Shown: in pieces, positions 19,285-27,914 of the stretch
Layout: every line of letters begins with the position of its first letter
Position numbering within the stretch: the first letter of the stretch is position 1
DNA from: Sphingopyxis sp. HIX
GTDB taxonomy: Bacteria; Pseudomonadota; Alphaproteobacteria; Sphingomonadales; Sphingomonadaceae
DNA: 64,000 nucleotides
Direction of reading: 5' to 3'
Assembly: GCF_001468285.1 (NCBI RefSeq)
Contig: NZ_LNSB01000006.1
Location: forward strand, 1 to 64,000
The notes under the pieces: generated by a model
The model's input: only the letters and a program-made list of their open reading frames with translations
Database searches by the model: none
Told to the model about the DNA's origin: nothing
Translations under genes and position numbers: made by a program

Positions 19285-19292
19285 GACAAATC

Positions 19293-19637
19293 ATGGATCC
19301 GATATCCGCAGCATTGATCAGCAAGGCACTCGACGGCCTGCATTTGCGCGCCACCGTCATCGCCGAGAATATCGCCAATGTGAACTCGCGCGACTTCGCC
19401 CCGCGCAAGGTGTCGTTCGAACAGGAACTGCGTGCGGCGGCCACGCAGGGGCTGGGTGCGATCGAGGGCAGCCGCGCGCGCATCCTGAGCCTCGATCCGG
19501 GCACCACCGACACCGCGGTGCGGCTCGACATGGAAATGGCCGACGCGGCGCAGACGTCGACGCGCTATGCGGCGCTGGTCGATATCCTGGGGCGGCAGAT
19601 GCAGATCCACCGCGCCGCGATCCGGGGAGGCCAGTGA
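19293..19637 (+). CDS. flgB: Flagellar proximal rod protein FlgB
   Basis: A 114-residue protein starting at ATG 19293. It shows the FlgB motif VIAENIANVNSRDFAPRK and a C-terminal R-Y-A-A-L-V-D-I-L-G-R-Q helix. FlgB is a proximal rod subunit contacting the MS ring and export gate with FlgC and FliE. The length is slightly under the usual ~130. Its TGA overlaps the flgC ATG by one base (TGATG). Confidence 0.88.
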   Translation: MDPISAALISKALDGLHLRATVIAENIANVNSRDFAPRKVSFEQELRAAATQGLGAIEGSRARILSLDPGTTDTAVRLDMEMADAAQTSTRYAALVDILGRQMQIHRAAIRGGQ

Positions 19638-20065
19638 TGGACGCCTTCGCTATCAGCCGCAGCGGCATGGATGTCGAATGGCAGCGGCTCCAGATCATCG
19701 CGCAGAATATCGCCAATGTGAACACCAGCCGGACCGGCGCCGGCGGCTACCTGCCGCGCAAGCTGGTATCCGGGCCCGCCGCGAGCTTCGATCGGCTGGT
19801 CACGCAGGGGTTGCAGTCGGGCCAGGCGCCGCGCGGCGTCGCAGTCTATGATGTCGCGGTCGCCGCGAACGGCGCGCGGCAGGTCTATGATCCGCGCCAC
19901 CCCGATGCCGACGAAGCGGGCTATGTGAGCTATCCCGCGATCAGCCAAGCCGAAGAAATGACGCTGATGGTCAAGACCAGCCGCGCCTATGAGGCCAATC
20001 TGGTGGCGATGTCGGCGGCGCTGCAGATGTACAACAGCGCCCTGCAGATCGGCCGGCAGTCATGA
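19637..20065 (+). CDS. flgC: Flagellar proximal rod protein FlgC
   Basis: A 142-residue protein. The N-terminal motif IIAQNIANVNTS and the C-terminal V-K-T-S-R-A-Y-E-A-N-L-V-A-M pattern are diagnostic of FlgC, and the length fits. The start is taken at ATG 19637, sharing one base with the flgB stop; a GTG one codon upstream is also possible. It overlaps fliE by ATGA. FlgC extends the rod from FlgB. Confidence 0.92.
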   Translation: MDAFAISRSGMDVEWQRLQIIAQNIANVNTSRTGAGGYLPRKLVSGPAASFDRLVTQGLQSGQAPRGVAVYDVAVAANGARQVYDPRHPDADEAGYVSYPAISQAEEMTLMVKTSRAYEANLVAMSAALQMYNSALQIGRQS

Positions 20066-20367
20066 TGGAAATCGCCCCGATCGCCGCCGCGTCGCCGGTC
20101 GCCGCCTCCGTCGAGCAGCCCCAGATCTCGTCGGCCCCGGCCGTTCCGGCAAGTTTCGAATCCCTGCTGACCGGAGGCTTTGCCGCGACCGACGCCAAGA
20201 TCGCTCGCGCCGACATGCTCGTCCGCCAGTTCGCGGTCGATGAAACGGTGCCGGTGCACCAGGTGACGATCGCGCTCGAGGAAGCGCGCATGGCGGTCGA
20301 GCTGGCGATGCAGGTCCGCACCCGGCTGGTCGAAGGCTATCGTGAACTGATGAACATGCAGCTTTGA
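20062..20367 (+). CDS. fliE: Flagellar MS-ring/rod adaptor FliE
   Basis: A 101-residue protein with the FliE C-terminal pattern H-Q-V-T-I-A-L-E-E-A-R-M-A-V-E-L and a final Y-R-E-L-M-N-M-Q helix. FliE joins the export gate and MS ring to the rod and is exported early. Position between flgC and fliF is standard. The start has two adjacent ATG codons (20062 and 20065); the first gives the ATGA overlap with flgC. Confidence 0.9.
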   Translation: MMEIAPIAAASPVAASVEQPQISSAPAVPASFESLLTGGFAATDAKIARADMLVRQFAVDETVPVHQVTIALEEARMAVELAMQVRTRLVEGYRELMNMQL

Positions 20368-21620
20368 ATTCCCCCATGGTCGCGCAAAAAACTTCCCCGT
20401 CGCAGCGCTATGTCCGCTTTGGCCTGGTGGCCTTTGCCGCCGTGTCGACGCTGCTCGTCCTCCTCTATTTCTTCGTCTTCGCGAAGGATTATGCGGTGCT
20501 GTTCGAAAATCTCCGCGAGTCCGACACGTCGGCGGTAACCGCGGAACTGGGCAAGCAGGGCATCGCCTATCGGCTGAAGGACGACGGCCACACGGTGCTC
20601 GTCGACAAGGACGAGATCGCCGCGGCGCGCGTCGCGGTCGCCGCCGCCAATGTGCTCGGCGGCGGCGACGTCGGCTTCGAGCTGTTCAACGATTCCGACA
20701 TCGGCCTGTCCGAATTCTCGCAGAAGATGAATTATCTGCGCGCGCTGCAGGGCGAGTTGACCCGCACGATCATGGCGATGGAGAATATCCGCTTCGCCCG
20801 TGTTCACCTCGCGCTTCCCGAGCGCAGCATCTTCCGGAACGAGCAGGCGCGCCCTTCCGCCGCGATCACGGTGCAGACCGCCGACGGCCGGCCGCTTGCG
20901 CAAAACCGTGTCCTGGGCCTGCAGCAACTCGTCGCGGCGGCCGTTACCGACCTGTCAGCCGAGCAGGTGGTGATCCTCGACGACGCGGGTATGCCGCTGA
21001 GCGCCCCGCCCGCCACCCCCATGGTGCATGGGGCGATCACCGAGCGCGGCGCCTTTGAACAATATAGCCGGATCAAGGCGACCAACGCGCTTCGCGACCT
21101 GATGGGCGACCGGCCGTTCGAAATCCGGCTCTCGGCGCGGCAGGCCTCATCGCCTGCGATCGCCACGGGCGCGAACGAATCGACCGGCGGCGCGGCGACC
21201 GGCGATACGGCGCAACGCCTGCAGATTCTTGTCCGGTCCGAGGCGGCGCTTTCCGCCGCAGAGCAGGCGGCGGCGATCGAGCGTCTCGTGAGCGAACTGG
21301 GGCTCGACCTCGGGATGGGCGACGCCATCGGTTTCGAAACCGGCGCTATCCGCCCCGACCCGCCCCTGGGCGCTGCGCCCCAAAACGCGGCGTGGAGCAC
21401 TCCCGCTGCCCCCACGCCGGCCGCCGCGCCGGCATCGAGCACGGGTTTTCCCACCGAATTCCTCACGAATCGCTGGCTGTGGATGCTCTTTGGCCTGATC
21501 GCGGTCGTGCTGTGGCTGGTCTGGCGGCAGCGCGGCTCGCTCAGCGACCCCGAACGCCAGCATTTCGCCGACGTCCTGGCCGAGGAAATCGAAATCTACC
21601 GGAACGAGCGTCGTGGCTGA
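20364..21620 (+). CDS. fliF: Flagellar MS-ring protein FliF, short, with minimal cytoplasmic tail
   Basis: A 418-residue protein; FliF is usually near 550. A first membrane segment lies at about residues 21-39 and a second at about 373-393. Between them are the ring-building modules, with the motif LPERSIFRNEQARPSAAITV. After the second membrane helix only about 30 residues remain. The long C-terminal cytoplasmic tail that ends in the FliG-binding helix in canonical FliF therefore appears absent. The start could be TTG 20364 (overlapping the fliE stop) or ATG 20376. The reduced tail agrees with the absence of a fliG gene next door. Confidence 0.88.
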   Translation: MNSPMVAQKTSPSQRYVRFGLVAFAAVSTLLVLLYFFVFAKDYAVLFENLRESDTSAVTAELGKQGIAYRLKDDGHTVLVDKDEIAAARVAVAAANVLGGGDVGFELFNDSDIGLSEFSQKMNYLRALQGELTRTIMAMENIRFARVHLALPERSIFRNEQARPSAAITVQTADGRPLAQNRVLGLQQLVAAAVTDLSAEQVVILDDAGMPLSAPPATPMVHGAITERGAFEQYSRIKATNALRDLMGDRPFEIRLSARQASSPAIATGANESTGGAATGDTAQRLQILVRSEAALSAAEQAAAIERLVSELGLDLGMGDAIGFETGAIRPDPPLGAAPQNAAWSTPAAPTPAAAPASSTGFPTEFLTNRWLWMLFGLIAVVLWLVWRQRGSLSDPERQHFADVLAEEIEIYRNERRG

Positions 21621-21990
21621 GCCGTCGCCCCTTTTCCAACGCTGGCACCGCCTGTCGCGCGCCGATCGCAAAGCGATCCTCGCGCGCATGTCGGACGATC
21701 AGCGCGGCGACCTGATGGCGATGATCGCGGCCGATGCCGAGAAGGACGGCGCCGGCGACCCGGCGCGCGCCGATAGCTGGACTCTTTTCTCGCCGCGCAT
21801 GGCGACAGCGCTCGGCGCGATCGAAGCCCAGGCCGAATCGCCACCGGTCGCCTTGGCGATGACATCGGCGGGCGCAAAGCTGCTGCTCGACAGCGCGCGC
21901 GAGATCCGTGCAGCGCAGCCCGCGCGGGAAAGCTGGATCGCCACGGCGCAGCGGCGCTGGCGGCAATGGCTCAAGGAACTCGACCTGTGA
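21613..21990 (+). CDS. Unknown 125-residue protein in the fliG position
   Basis: It starts at GTG 21613, overlapping fliF by eight bases, and overlaps fliH by GTGA. In nearly all flagellar operons fliG (about 330 residues) lies exactly here. This protein is only 125 residues and has no recognisable FliG middle domain or charged torque helix. It contains R-L-S-R-A-D-R-K-A-I-L-A-R-M near the N-terminus and a C-terminal basic/aromatic helix R-R-W-R-Q-W-L-K-E-L. It could be a collapsed FliG remnant, an adaptor replacing FliG between MS ring and C ring, or an injectisome SctK-like part. I cannot assign it by sequence. Tight coupling argues that it is functional. Confidence 0.75.
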   Translation: MAEPSPLFQRWHRLSRADRKAILARMSDDQRGDLMAMIAADAEKDGAGDPARADSWTLFSPRMATALGAIEAQAESPPVALAMTSAGAKLLLDSAREIRAAQPARESWIATAQRRWRQWLKELDL

Positions 21991-22667
21991 GCGCGCTGAT
22001 CAAGCACGGCGACGATCATGGCCTGCAGCGCGTGCGGCCGGTCGCCATGCCGGGCCATACCCCGCCCAAGGCCGCGGTGGTCGATGGCCCGTCGCCGGGT
22101 GATATCAGGATAGCCGAACTCGAGGCCGCGCTGCGCGATGCGCAAAGCCGGCATGACGCCGCGCAGCGGCAGCATGCGATCGACCTGGAAAAGGCGCACC
22201 AATCCGCCCATGCCGAGGGCCTCGCCGCGGGCCGGAGCGAGAGCGAGGCGCTGCTCGCGGCGATCGGCGATGCGGCGAGCGCGGCCCGCGTGTCGGCGCG
22301 CGAGGCGCTGGCCGGAGCCTCGACCACGGCGCTGATGCTGGCGCGTTCAGCGCTCGGCAAGATCCTGGGCGACACCGACCAATGGCCGGCGATGATCGCC
22401 GGCATCATTGCGCAGCGCAGCGCCGACATCGATGCAGCTTTGCTGCTCCATATCCGCGTCAGCGCCGCCGACTTCCCCGATCCGGACACGCTGAGCCAGG
22501 TGGCCGGATCGGATGAGGCGATCAAGATTTCCGCGGATTCGAAGCTCGAAAGCGGCCGCTGCGTCTTTGCACTGCGGCTCGGCGACATGGAGGTGGGTCC
22601 GGCGCTGCAAGGCCCGAAATTGCTCGCCTTCTTCGACGATCTCGCCGCGCGCGGAGACGGGCAATGA
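21987..22667 (+). CDS. fliH: Flagellar export ATPase regulator FliH
   Basis: A 226-residue protein starting at GTG 21987 with a GTGA overlap. A helical central part with A-E-G-x-A-A-G-R-S-E spacing is the glycine-zipper-like segment typical of FliH. The C-terminal half resembles the V/A-ATPase stalk-like domain (I-R-V-S-A-A-D-F-P-D-P-D). FliH binds FliI and tethers it to the C ring through FliN. The identification rests on pattern plus position directly before fliI. Confidence 0.78.
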   Translation: MSALIKHGDDHGLQRVRPVAMPGHTPPKAAVVDGPSPGDIRIAELEAALRDAQSRHDAAQRQHAIDLEKAHQSAHAEGLAAGRSESEALLAAIGDAASAARVSAREALAGASTTALMLARSALGKILGDTDQWPAMIAGIIAQRSADIDAALLLHIRVSAADFPDPDTLSQVAGSDEAIKISADSKLESGRCVFALRLGDMEVGPALQGPKLLAFFDDLAARGDGQ

Positions 22668-23986
22668 TGCCGGCGCATGTCATACGCCTGATCGAGGCCG
22701 AGGATTTTGCCGAATATAGCGGACGCGTCAGCCGCATCGCGGGGACGCGGATCGAAGCCCGGGGCCCGCTCGCCCGGCTCGGCGACTATTGCGAGATCGA
22801 GCAGCGCGGCACCCCTGCCCTGCTCGCCGAGGTCGTCGCGGTCGAACCCGACCGGCTGCTGCTGATGCCGCTCGGTGCGAGTTCGGGGGTCGAGCTTGGC
22901 GCGCGGGTCGTCACCTCGCGCCGTTTTTCGGGCTTCATGGTCGGCGATGGCCTGGCGAACCGGGCGATCGACGCGCTGGGGCGGCCGATCGACCGCGGCA
23001 GCCCGCCCGCCGATACGCATCGCGTCGAGCGGCAAGCGATCATGGCGGCGACGCTGGACCGCGTCACGCCCGACCGGGCGATCGCGACCGGCGTGCGGGC
23101 GATCGACACGATCCTGCCGATCGGCGAGGGGCAGCGTATCGGGATCTTCGCGGCGAGCGGCGTTGGCAAGACGAGCCTGATCGAGCAGCTTTCGCAGCAG
23201 ATCAGCTGCGACCATGTGATCCTCTGCCTCGTCGGCGAACGCGGGCGCGAAGTCGAAGCGCTGTGGGCCGCGCACAAGGCGAAGAAGGACGGTGCGCCGG
23301 TGACGATCGTCGCGGCAACCTCCGACGAGAGCGCGACGATGCGCGTACGTGCGGTCGAGCAGGCGCTGGCGATGGCCGAATATTGGCGCGGCCAAGGCAA
23401 GCATGTCGTGCTGTTCATCGACAGCATCACGCGGCTGGCGCTCGCGCTTCGCGAACTCGGGCTCGCGGCGGGCGAGCCCCCGACGCTCCGCGCGCTGACC
23501 CCCAATGTCTTCGCCTTCATGCCGCGGATCGTCGAGCGTTGCGGCGCGGTGCGCGGCGGCGGCGCGATCAGCGCGATCTTCACCGTGCTCAGCGAAACCG
23601 ACGATGTCGACGACCCGATCGTCGAGCTGATGAAATCGCTGCTCGACGGCCATGTCATCCTGTCGCGGCGGCTCGCCGAGAAGGGCCATTTCCCGGCGAT
23701 CGACGTCGGCGCCAGCGTCAGCCGCCTCGCCTCGCGGCTACTCGATCGCGACGGATTGGCGCGCGCGCGGCGGACGCAGGCACTGCTCGCCGAATATGAA
23801 GAGGCGCGCACGATGATCGAAAGCGGCGTCTATCGCGCCGGCAGTAGCCCCGCAATCGACGAGGCGATCGCCAAGCTGCCGGGACTGAACCGCTATCTGC
23901 GCCAGACATCGGACGATTGCGCTGACCCGGCGCGCGCGGGCGAACAGCTCGGCCTTCTGCTCGGAAGCGAGGCCGGGCATGGATAG
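22664..23986 (+). CDS. fliI: Flagellar export ATPase FliI
   Basis: A 440-residue F1-beta-like ATPase with a Walker A region FAASGVGKTSLIEQL at about residues 160-175. It also has CLVGERGREVEA, the catalytic LFIDSITRLA strand and the Y-E-E-A-R-T-M-I-E-S-G-V-Y C-terminal motif. FliI forms a hexamer that feeds substrates to the FlhA ring. The length is normal. It overlaps fliH by four bases and fliJ by eight. All catalytic elements look intact, so the export system should be energised. Confidence 0.96.
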   Translation: MMPAHVIRLIEAEDFAEYSGRVSRIAGTRIEARGPLARLGDYCEIEQRGTPALLAEVVAVEPDRLLLMPLGASSGVELGARVVTSRRFSGFMVGDGLANRAIDALGRPIDRGSPPADTHRVERQAIMAATLDRVTPDRAIATGVRAIDTILPIGEGQRIGIFAASGVGKTSLIEQLSQQISCDHVILCLVGERGREVEALWAAHKAKKDGAPVTIVAATSDESATMRVRAVEQALAMAEYWRGQGKHVVLFIDSITRLALALRELGLAAGEPPTLRALTPNVFAFMPRIVERCGAVRGGGAISAIFTVLSETDDVDDPIVELMKSLLDGHVILSRRLAEKGHFPAIDVGASVSRLASRLLDRDGLARARRTQALLAEYEEARTMIESGVYRAGSSPAIDEAIAKLPGLNRYLRQTSDDCADPARAGEQLGLLLGSEAGHG

Positions 23987-24428
23987 GAAGCGGCATTTCG
24001 CGGCACTGACCGGCCTCGGCGCAGTCCAGCGGCTGCAGGTCGCCGCCGCGCGGGCCGAACTCGCGGACGCAATGGATGCGCTGGCCACCAAAGAGGAAGC
24101 GGCCGAAGCGAGCCGGCGGCAGTTGCAGACGAGCGAAAGATATTACGAGGATGTGCTCGCCGCCGCGTCGTTCGATCCCGATGCGATGCGACGCGCGGGC
24201 CTGGCGATCCTGGTCGCCGAGGACCGGCTCGCGGAAACGCGTGACGCCAGGCATCAGGCCGAGGCGGCCGAGGGCGCCGCGCGCGCCGAATGGCACGGGC
24301 ATCGCCTCCGCGCGCGCGCGATCGGCGAGCATCGCCGCCGGATGCATCGCAAACTCGTCCAAACGGCCGAGGACAAGGCCGCAGTCGATCTCATCGCTCT
24401 TGCAGCGAGCAAGGAAGCTGCCCGATGA
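23979..24428 (+). CDS. fliJ: Flagellar export protein FliJ
   Basis: A 149-residue protein that is almost entirely charged helix (L-A-D-A-M-D-A-L-A-T-K-E-E-A-A-E and similar), consistent with the antiparallel coiled coil of FliJ, the central stalk of the FliI hexamer. Sequence conservation in this family is low. The call depends on length, coiled-coil character and position after fliI. The start overlaps fliI, and the stop overlaps fliK (ATGA). Confidence 0.8.
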   Translation: MDRKRHFAALTGLGAVQRLQVAAARAELADAMDALATKEEAAEASRRQLQTSERYYEDVLAAASFDPDAMRRAGLAILVAEDRLAETRDARHQAEAAEGAARAEWHGHRLRARAIGEHRRRMHRKLVQTAEDKAAVDLIALAASKEAAR

Positions 24429-25225
24429 TCGTGACGAACGCCCTCCCCGCGCTGCCGACGACAGATTTCGCGGGCGCGAACATGCCCATGGCCGACGTAT
24501 CGGGCGGGTTGGATTTTGCGGCTCTTCTCACCGGTCCGCCGCTCCTGCCCGTTTCGATGGCGAGCGATGCTCGCGCGATCGATCCCAGCCGTCATCCCCT
24601 GCACCCGACGAGTTTCGAAGCGCTGGCGCTGATCGAACGGGTCGCCCTTGACCTGTCGGATGCGGCTGCCGGCGATCTGGTCGAAGAGGTTCAAGAGGAA
24701 CAAGACACGGGGGCGGCTATTGGCGCTATGGCTATCGGTGCCGTGCCCATTGACGCCGCGGCTATCGGCGGCTTCTTCCTTCCGATCAGCGCGGTCGTCG
24801 CGAGGCCGGCCGGAAGTTCGCCGAATAGCGTCTCGCCCCCTCCGCAGGTCGCTCCACAGGCCCTCCCGCGGGCCGCTCCGCAACAGGCCGCGCCGTTGAA
24901 CGGCAGCCACGGCGAAACGCCGGCGGCGTCGCCGTTGCAGGTCGCTTCGGCGCAAGGCCGCGAGACGCAAAGCGCCGAGGCGCCCCGCGCAACCGCAAGC
25001 GCCGCCCGTCCTCAAGCCGCCGTCGATGCCGTCGCCTTTGCATTGGGCGCCGGGATCACCATTCATCTTGGCGCCGACGAAGCCCGTCCGCGCGTCGCGG
25101 TACGCGGCCTGCGTCTGGATGCGGCCGATCGCGGCGAGGCGGCCGGCCGGATCGTCAAGCTGATGCGCGCCTATGGCTATGACATTTCCGAACACATGAT
25201 CGATTTCGAAGGGGTTGGACAATGA
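24425..25225 (+). CDS. fliK: Flagellar hook-length control protein FliK (short)
   Basis: A 266-residue protein. Residues ~130-210 are Ala/Pro/Gln-rich and low complexity, as in the FliK ruler. The C-terminal ~70 residues (ITIHLGADEARPRVAVRGLR, ending in a helix) resemble the switch domain that contacts FlhB. It lies between fliJ and flgD, the usual place. It is shorter than the ~400 residues of enteric FliK, which would imply a short hook if the ruler rule holds. Moderately certain. Confidence 0.72.
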   Translation: MIVTNALPALPTTDFAGANMPMADVSGGLDFAALLTGPPLLPVSMASDARAIDPSRHPLHPTSFEALALIERVALDLSDAAAGDLVEEVQEEQDTGAAIGAMAIGAVPIDAAAIGGFFLPISAVVARPAGSSPNSVSPPPQVAPQALPRAAPQQAAPLNGSHGETPAASPLQVASAQGRETQSAEAPRATASAARPQAAVDAVAFALGAGITIHLGADEARPRVAVRGLRLDAADRGEAAGRIVKLMRAYGYDISEHMIDFEGVGQ

Positions 25226-25671
25226 TGCTGCAAGCCGCGGACCCGTTGGGAGGCAGCGCGCCTCTATCTTCGGGAACAAATGGGGGTTCGGCCAACGCGA
25301 CCGACGCATTCGGACTGAGTTTCGAATCGCTGCTCCAGATCGTGCTGACACAGCTGACCTATCAGGATCCGCTCAAGCCGATGGACAATTTCCAGTTCGT
25401 CTCGCAGCTCGCGCAATTTTCGCAGATTCAGCAGACTCAGTCGATGAGCGACAGCCTCAAGACGCTCGTCTCGGCGCAATCGACCGCGCAGGCCGCAAGC
25501 CTGCTCGGCAAGCGGGTCGATATCCCGGCCGGCGCTTCGGTCATCAGCGGCGAGGTGACGGCGATCGCCTTTGCCGATGGCGTGCCGACGCTCACGCTCG
25601 AGCTCGCCAATAATCAGACGATCAGCAACATACCTTTGAGTTCGGTCACGCAAATCAGGGAGGCGAATTGA
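25222..25671 (+). CDS. flgD: Flagellar hook cap FlgD (short form)
   Basis: A 149-residue protein with the diagnostic FlgD N-terminal segment F-E-S-L-L-Q-I-V-L-T-Q-L-T-Y-Q-D-P-L-K-P and Q-L-A-Q-F-S-Q-I-Q-Q-T-Q. It continues to ASLLGKRVDIP but ends before the full Tudor/FnIII hybrid region found in ~220-residue FlgD. FlgD caps the growing hook and is exported by the apparatus. It overlaps fliK by four bases and is followed by flgE after one base. Confidence 0.9.
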   Translation: MMLQAADPLGGSAPLSSGTNGGSANATDAFGLSFESLLQIVLTQLTYQDPLKPMDNFQFVSQLAQFSQIQQTQSMSDSLKTLVSAQSTAQAASLLGKRVDIPAGASVISGEVTAIAFADGVPTLTLELANNQTISNIPLSSVTQIREAN

Positions 25672-25672
25672 T

Positions 25673-26848
25673 ATGTTCGGTGCCATCTATATCGGGCTCA
25701 GCGGCCTGACCGCTTATTCGAACGGCCTCCGCGCCGTGAGCAACAACGTCAGCAATCTCAACACGACGGGCTTCAAATCAGCGGACGTGTCCTTTTCCGA
25801 TATTACCGGAAGCGGGAGCAATGGCGGCCTCGAATATGGCTATGGTTTCGGCGGCGGCGGGCACGGCGTCGCGCTGAACAGTGCCAGCATCAATTTCGCC
25901 CAAGGCGAGCTTCGCCAGACGGACCGCGACCTCGATCTCGCGATGGACGGCAACGGCTTCTTCGTCCTGCAGGACGGCGACCAGGTCTATTATGCCCGGA
26001 CCGGTAGTTTCTCGGTCAACGACGAGGGCTTCATCGTCCTCAGCGGGACCGATTATCGGCTCGCTGTTCTCGACAATAATGGGCGGCCGGTATCGCTGAA
26101 CATCGACGATGTGCGGACGAATCCTCCGGTGGCGACCGACAGGATCCGCTTTGCCGACAACCTGTCGCCGACCGCGACGACCTTCACGCTCTCCGACATC
26201 AAGGTCTACAACGCGAACGGCGCGGAGCATGTCTGGAAAATCGAATTCACGCGCCCAGCAGCCGGAAGCGACCGATGGACGGTCAAGGTCACCAATGCCG
26301 CGGGCGTCGACATCGGCACAAAAGAGCTGCGATTTGTCAACGACATTGTCGACCCCACAACGGCCAATCTGCTGTTTACCGACGCCGCCAACGGCCTCAG
26401 CGTGACTTTCGACTTTTCTTCCGGCGTTACCTCCTATTCGGGGCCGGGATCGACGCTGCGCGCGGCGTCGATTTCCGGGCGTCCGACGGGTACCATCACG
26501 AAGCTCGCGGTGAACCAGGACGGCGAACTCGAGATCAGCTATTCGAACAATGAAAAAACGGAACTCGGCGCGATCGCGGTCGCGGATTTTCGTGATCCGC
26601 AACGCCTCGAGCAACGCGGCAACGGCCTCTTCGTATCGGACGACTATGGCCAGCAGCAGTTTCTCGCCGCGTCCGACACCCGCGTCGGCACCATATTGTC
26701 GCGCCGGCTCGAGGCCTCGAACGTCGATCTATCGGGGCAGTTCGGCGACCTTATCCTGATCCAGCGCGGCTTTCAGGCGTCGTCGCAGATCATCAGCGCC
26801 TCCAATGACATGATTCAGCAGCTCTTCGGCATCAGGGGCCAGGGATGA
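25673..26848 (+). CDS. flgE: Flagellar hook protein FlgE
   Basis: A 391-residue protein. The N-terminus is classical (YIGLSGLTAYSNGLRAVSNN with V-S-N-L-N-T-T-G-F-K), then a DLAMDGNGFFVLQDGD motif, and a C-terminal VDLSGQFGDLILIQRGFQAS. It is the hook subunit exported after the rod. Presence of an intact hook gene means the machine should reach the hook stage. The stop overlaps the next gene (ATGA). Confidence 0.93.
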   Translation: MFGAIYIGLSGLTAYSNGLRAVSNNVSNLNTTGFKSADVSFSDITGSGSNGGLEYGYGFGGGGHGVALNSASINFAQGELRQTDRDLDLAMDGNGFFVLQDGDQVYYARTGSFSVNDEGFIVLSGTDYRLAVLDNNGRPVSLNIDDVRTNPPVATDRIRFADNLSPTATTFTLSDIKVYNANGAEHVWKIEFTRPAAGSDRWTVKVTNAAGVDIGTKELRFVNDIVDPTTANLLFTDAANGLSVTFDFSSGVTSYSGPGSTLRAASISGRPTGTITKLAVNQDGELEISYSNNEKTELGAIAVADFRDPQRLEQRGNGLFVSDDYGQQQFLAASDTRVGTILSRRLEASNVDLSGQFGDLILIQRGFQASSQIISASNDMIQQLFGIRGQG

Positions 26849-27603
26849 TCGAAGCCCGGCCCTGGCTGCCCGATTCCTGCCTGACTTCGAAGCGCGCGGT
26901 CGCGCCGTTCAGGGACGTCTTCGCCGATTGGTCGGCGCATTGGTTCGTGAGCCCGCCGTTCAAAGCGAGCGATCAGTGGAAGCGCCGCAAAAAGGGACTG
27001 TCTCACGATACCGCGCGTCTCGGGCTCGTAAAGGCTGTCGTGCCTGGCTTGGCGCTTCAGTGTCGGCCCGAGGCCGATTTGGCCGTCGCAAACGCCCTGT
27101 TGACGCTGCCGGCTTCGCAATCGCCGCAAAATGCCCACGACCAGCAGCTGCTTCGTGTGGCCGGAGCGACGATCTTGTCCGACCTTAAGCATCGCCTCAC
27201 TGGGCTCTTGGGCAAGTCACATGTCCCCGGCGGCCCACTGGTCACCGAAGAGCAGGATGATCTGTTCGAAATGTGGCTCAACGATAGCGTCGGCAATCCC
27301 GTTGTACATTTCTTTGCTTCTTCGGAATTGCTGATGGAGATCATACGGGGCGGAATTCGCACGCAACGACCATTGCCAGACCCCATTGCTCGCGCCGAAG
27401 CCATATCTGCCCACCAAGTCGAGTATGCAGCAAGGATCGGATTCGCACGCCTGCCCCATTCCGACCTTGCCGATCTCGCAGCTGGCGACGTGCTGGTCTT
27501 GGAAACACGTCGAGAGGCAGCCGCTTTTGATCTGACAATTGAAGGGCAGGTCGCCTTTACCAATGCCGTCGTGCCTACAGTGATCGGCGCCATACATCCC
27601 TGA
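26845..27603 (+). CDS. Divergent FliM/SctQ-like protein with C-terminal SpoA domain
   Basis: A 252-residue protein between flgE and fliN. The last ~60 residues have SpoA-domain pattern: V-E-Y-A-A-R-I-G-F-A-R-L, then DLAALAAGDVLVLE-type spacing (actual LADLAAGDVLVLETRRE), then F-D-L-T-I-E-G. The SpoA fold is shared by FliM, FliN and injectisome SctQ. The N-terminal part shows neither the FliM CheY-P-binding peptide nor the GGxG motif of the FliM middle domain that binds FliG. It is also shorter than FliM (~330). It is therefore best called a FliM-derived or SctQ-like C-ring protein. Gene order (before fliN) supports the role. Confidence 0.68.
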   Translation: MIEARPWLPDSCLTSKRAVAPFRDVFADWSAHWFVSPPFKASDQWKRRKKGLSHDTARLGLVKAVVPGLALQCRPEADLAVANALLTLPASQSPQNAHDQQLLRVAGATILSDLKHRLTGLLGKSHVPGGPLVTEEQDDLFEMWLNDSVGNPVVHFFASSELLMEIIRGGIRTQRPLPDPIARAEAISAHQVEYAARIGFARLPHSDLADLAAGDVLVLETRREAAAFDLTIEGQVAFTNAVVPTVIGAIHP

Positions 27604-27625
27604 ATAACGCAAGGTTAAGTTTCCA

Positions 27626-27892
27626 ATGACGAAATCAAAAGAGGCTGGTTCCCAAAAACGCGAAACCTCATTGCTGCTTGATCATGTCCAAGTCGAAATC
27701 GAAGCGGTGCTGGGCAGCCGGCGGACGACCATCGGCGAGCTCAAAGCGCTGGTGGAGAATGATCTGGTGCCCCTGACGACGTCGCTCAGCGATCCGGTCG
27801 AACTGCGCGTCAACGGCCGTACCATCGGCTTCGGCGAAATCGTCGCGGTCGCCGATAATTTCGCCGTTCGCGTCACCAGCATCAGCCAGTGA
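27626..27892 (+). CDS. fliN: C-ring protein FliN
   Basis: An 88-residue protein consisting of a SpoA domain: an L-L-L-D-H-V-Q-V-E-I-E start, T-I-G-E-L-K-A-L, and the sequence V-E-L-R-V-N-G-R-T-I-G-F-G-E-I. FliN forms rings at the base of the C ring and docks FliH-FliI. It has no N-terminal extension. The position after the SctQ-like gene and before fliO is typical. Both SpoA partners are thus present. Confidence 0.87.
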   Translation: MTKSKEAGSQKRETSLLLDHVQVEIEAVLGSRRTTIGELKALVENDLVPLTTSLSDPVELRVNGRTIGFGEIVAVADNFAVRVTSISQ

Positions 27893-27914
27893 CGCCCAGG
27901 GCGGAACTTCAGCG

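Noticed and set aside
18273-19292. Long frame overlapping flgI and continuing into flgB
   Set aside because: Only the last 345 bases (flgB from 19293) are real. The upstream part is a shifted reading of flgI.
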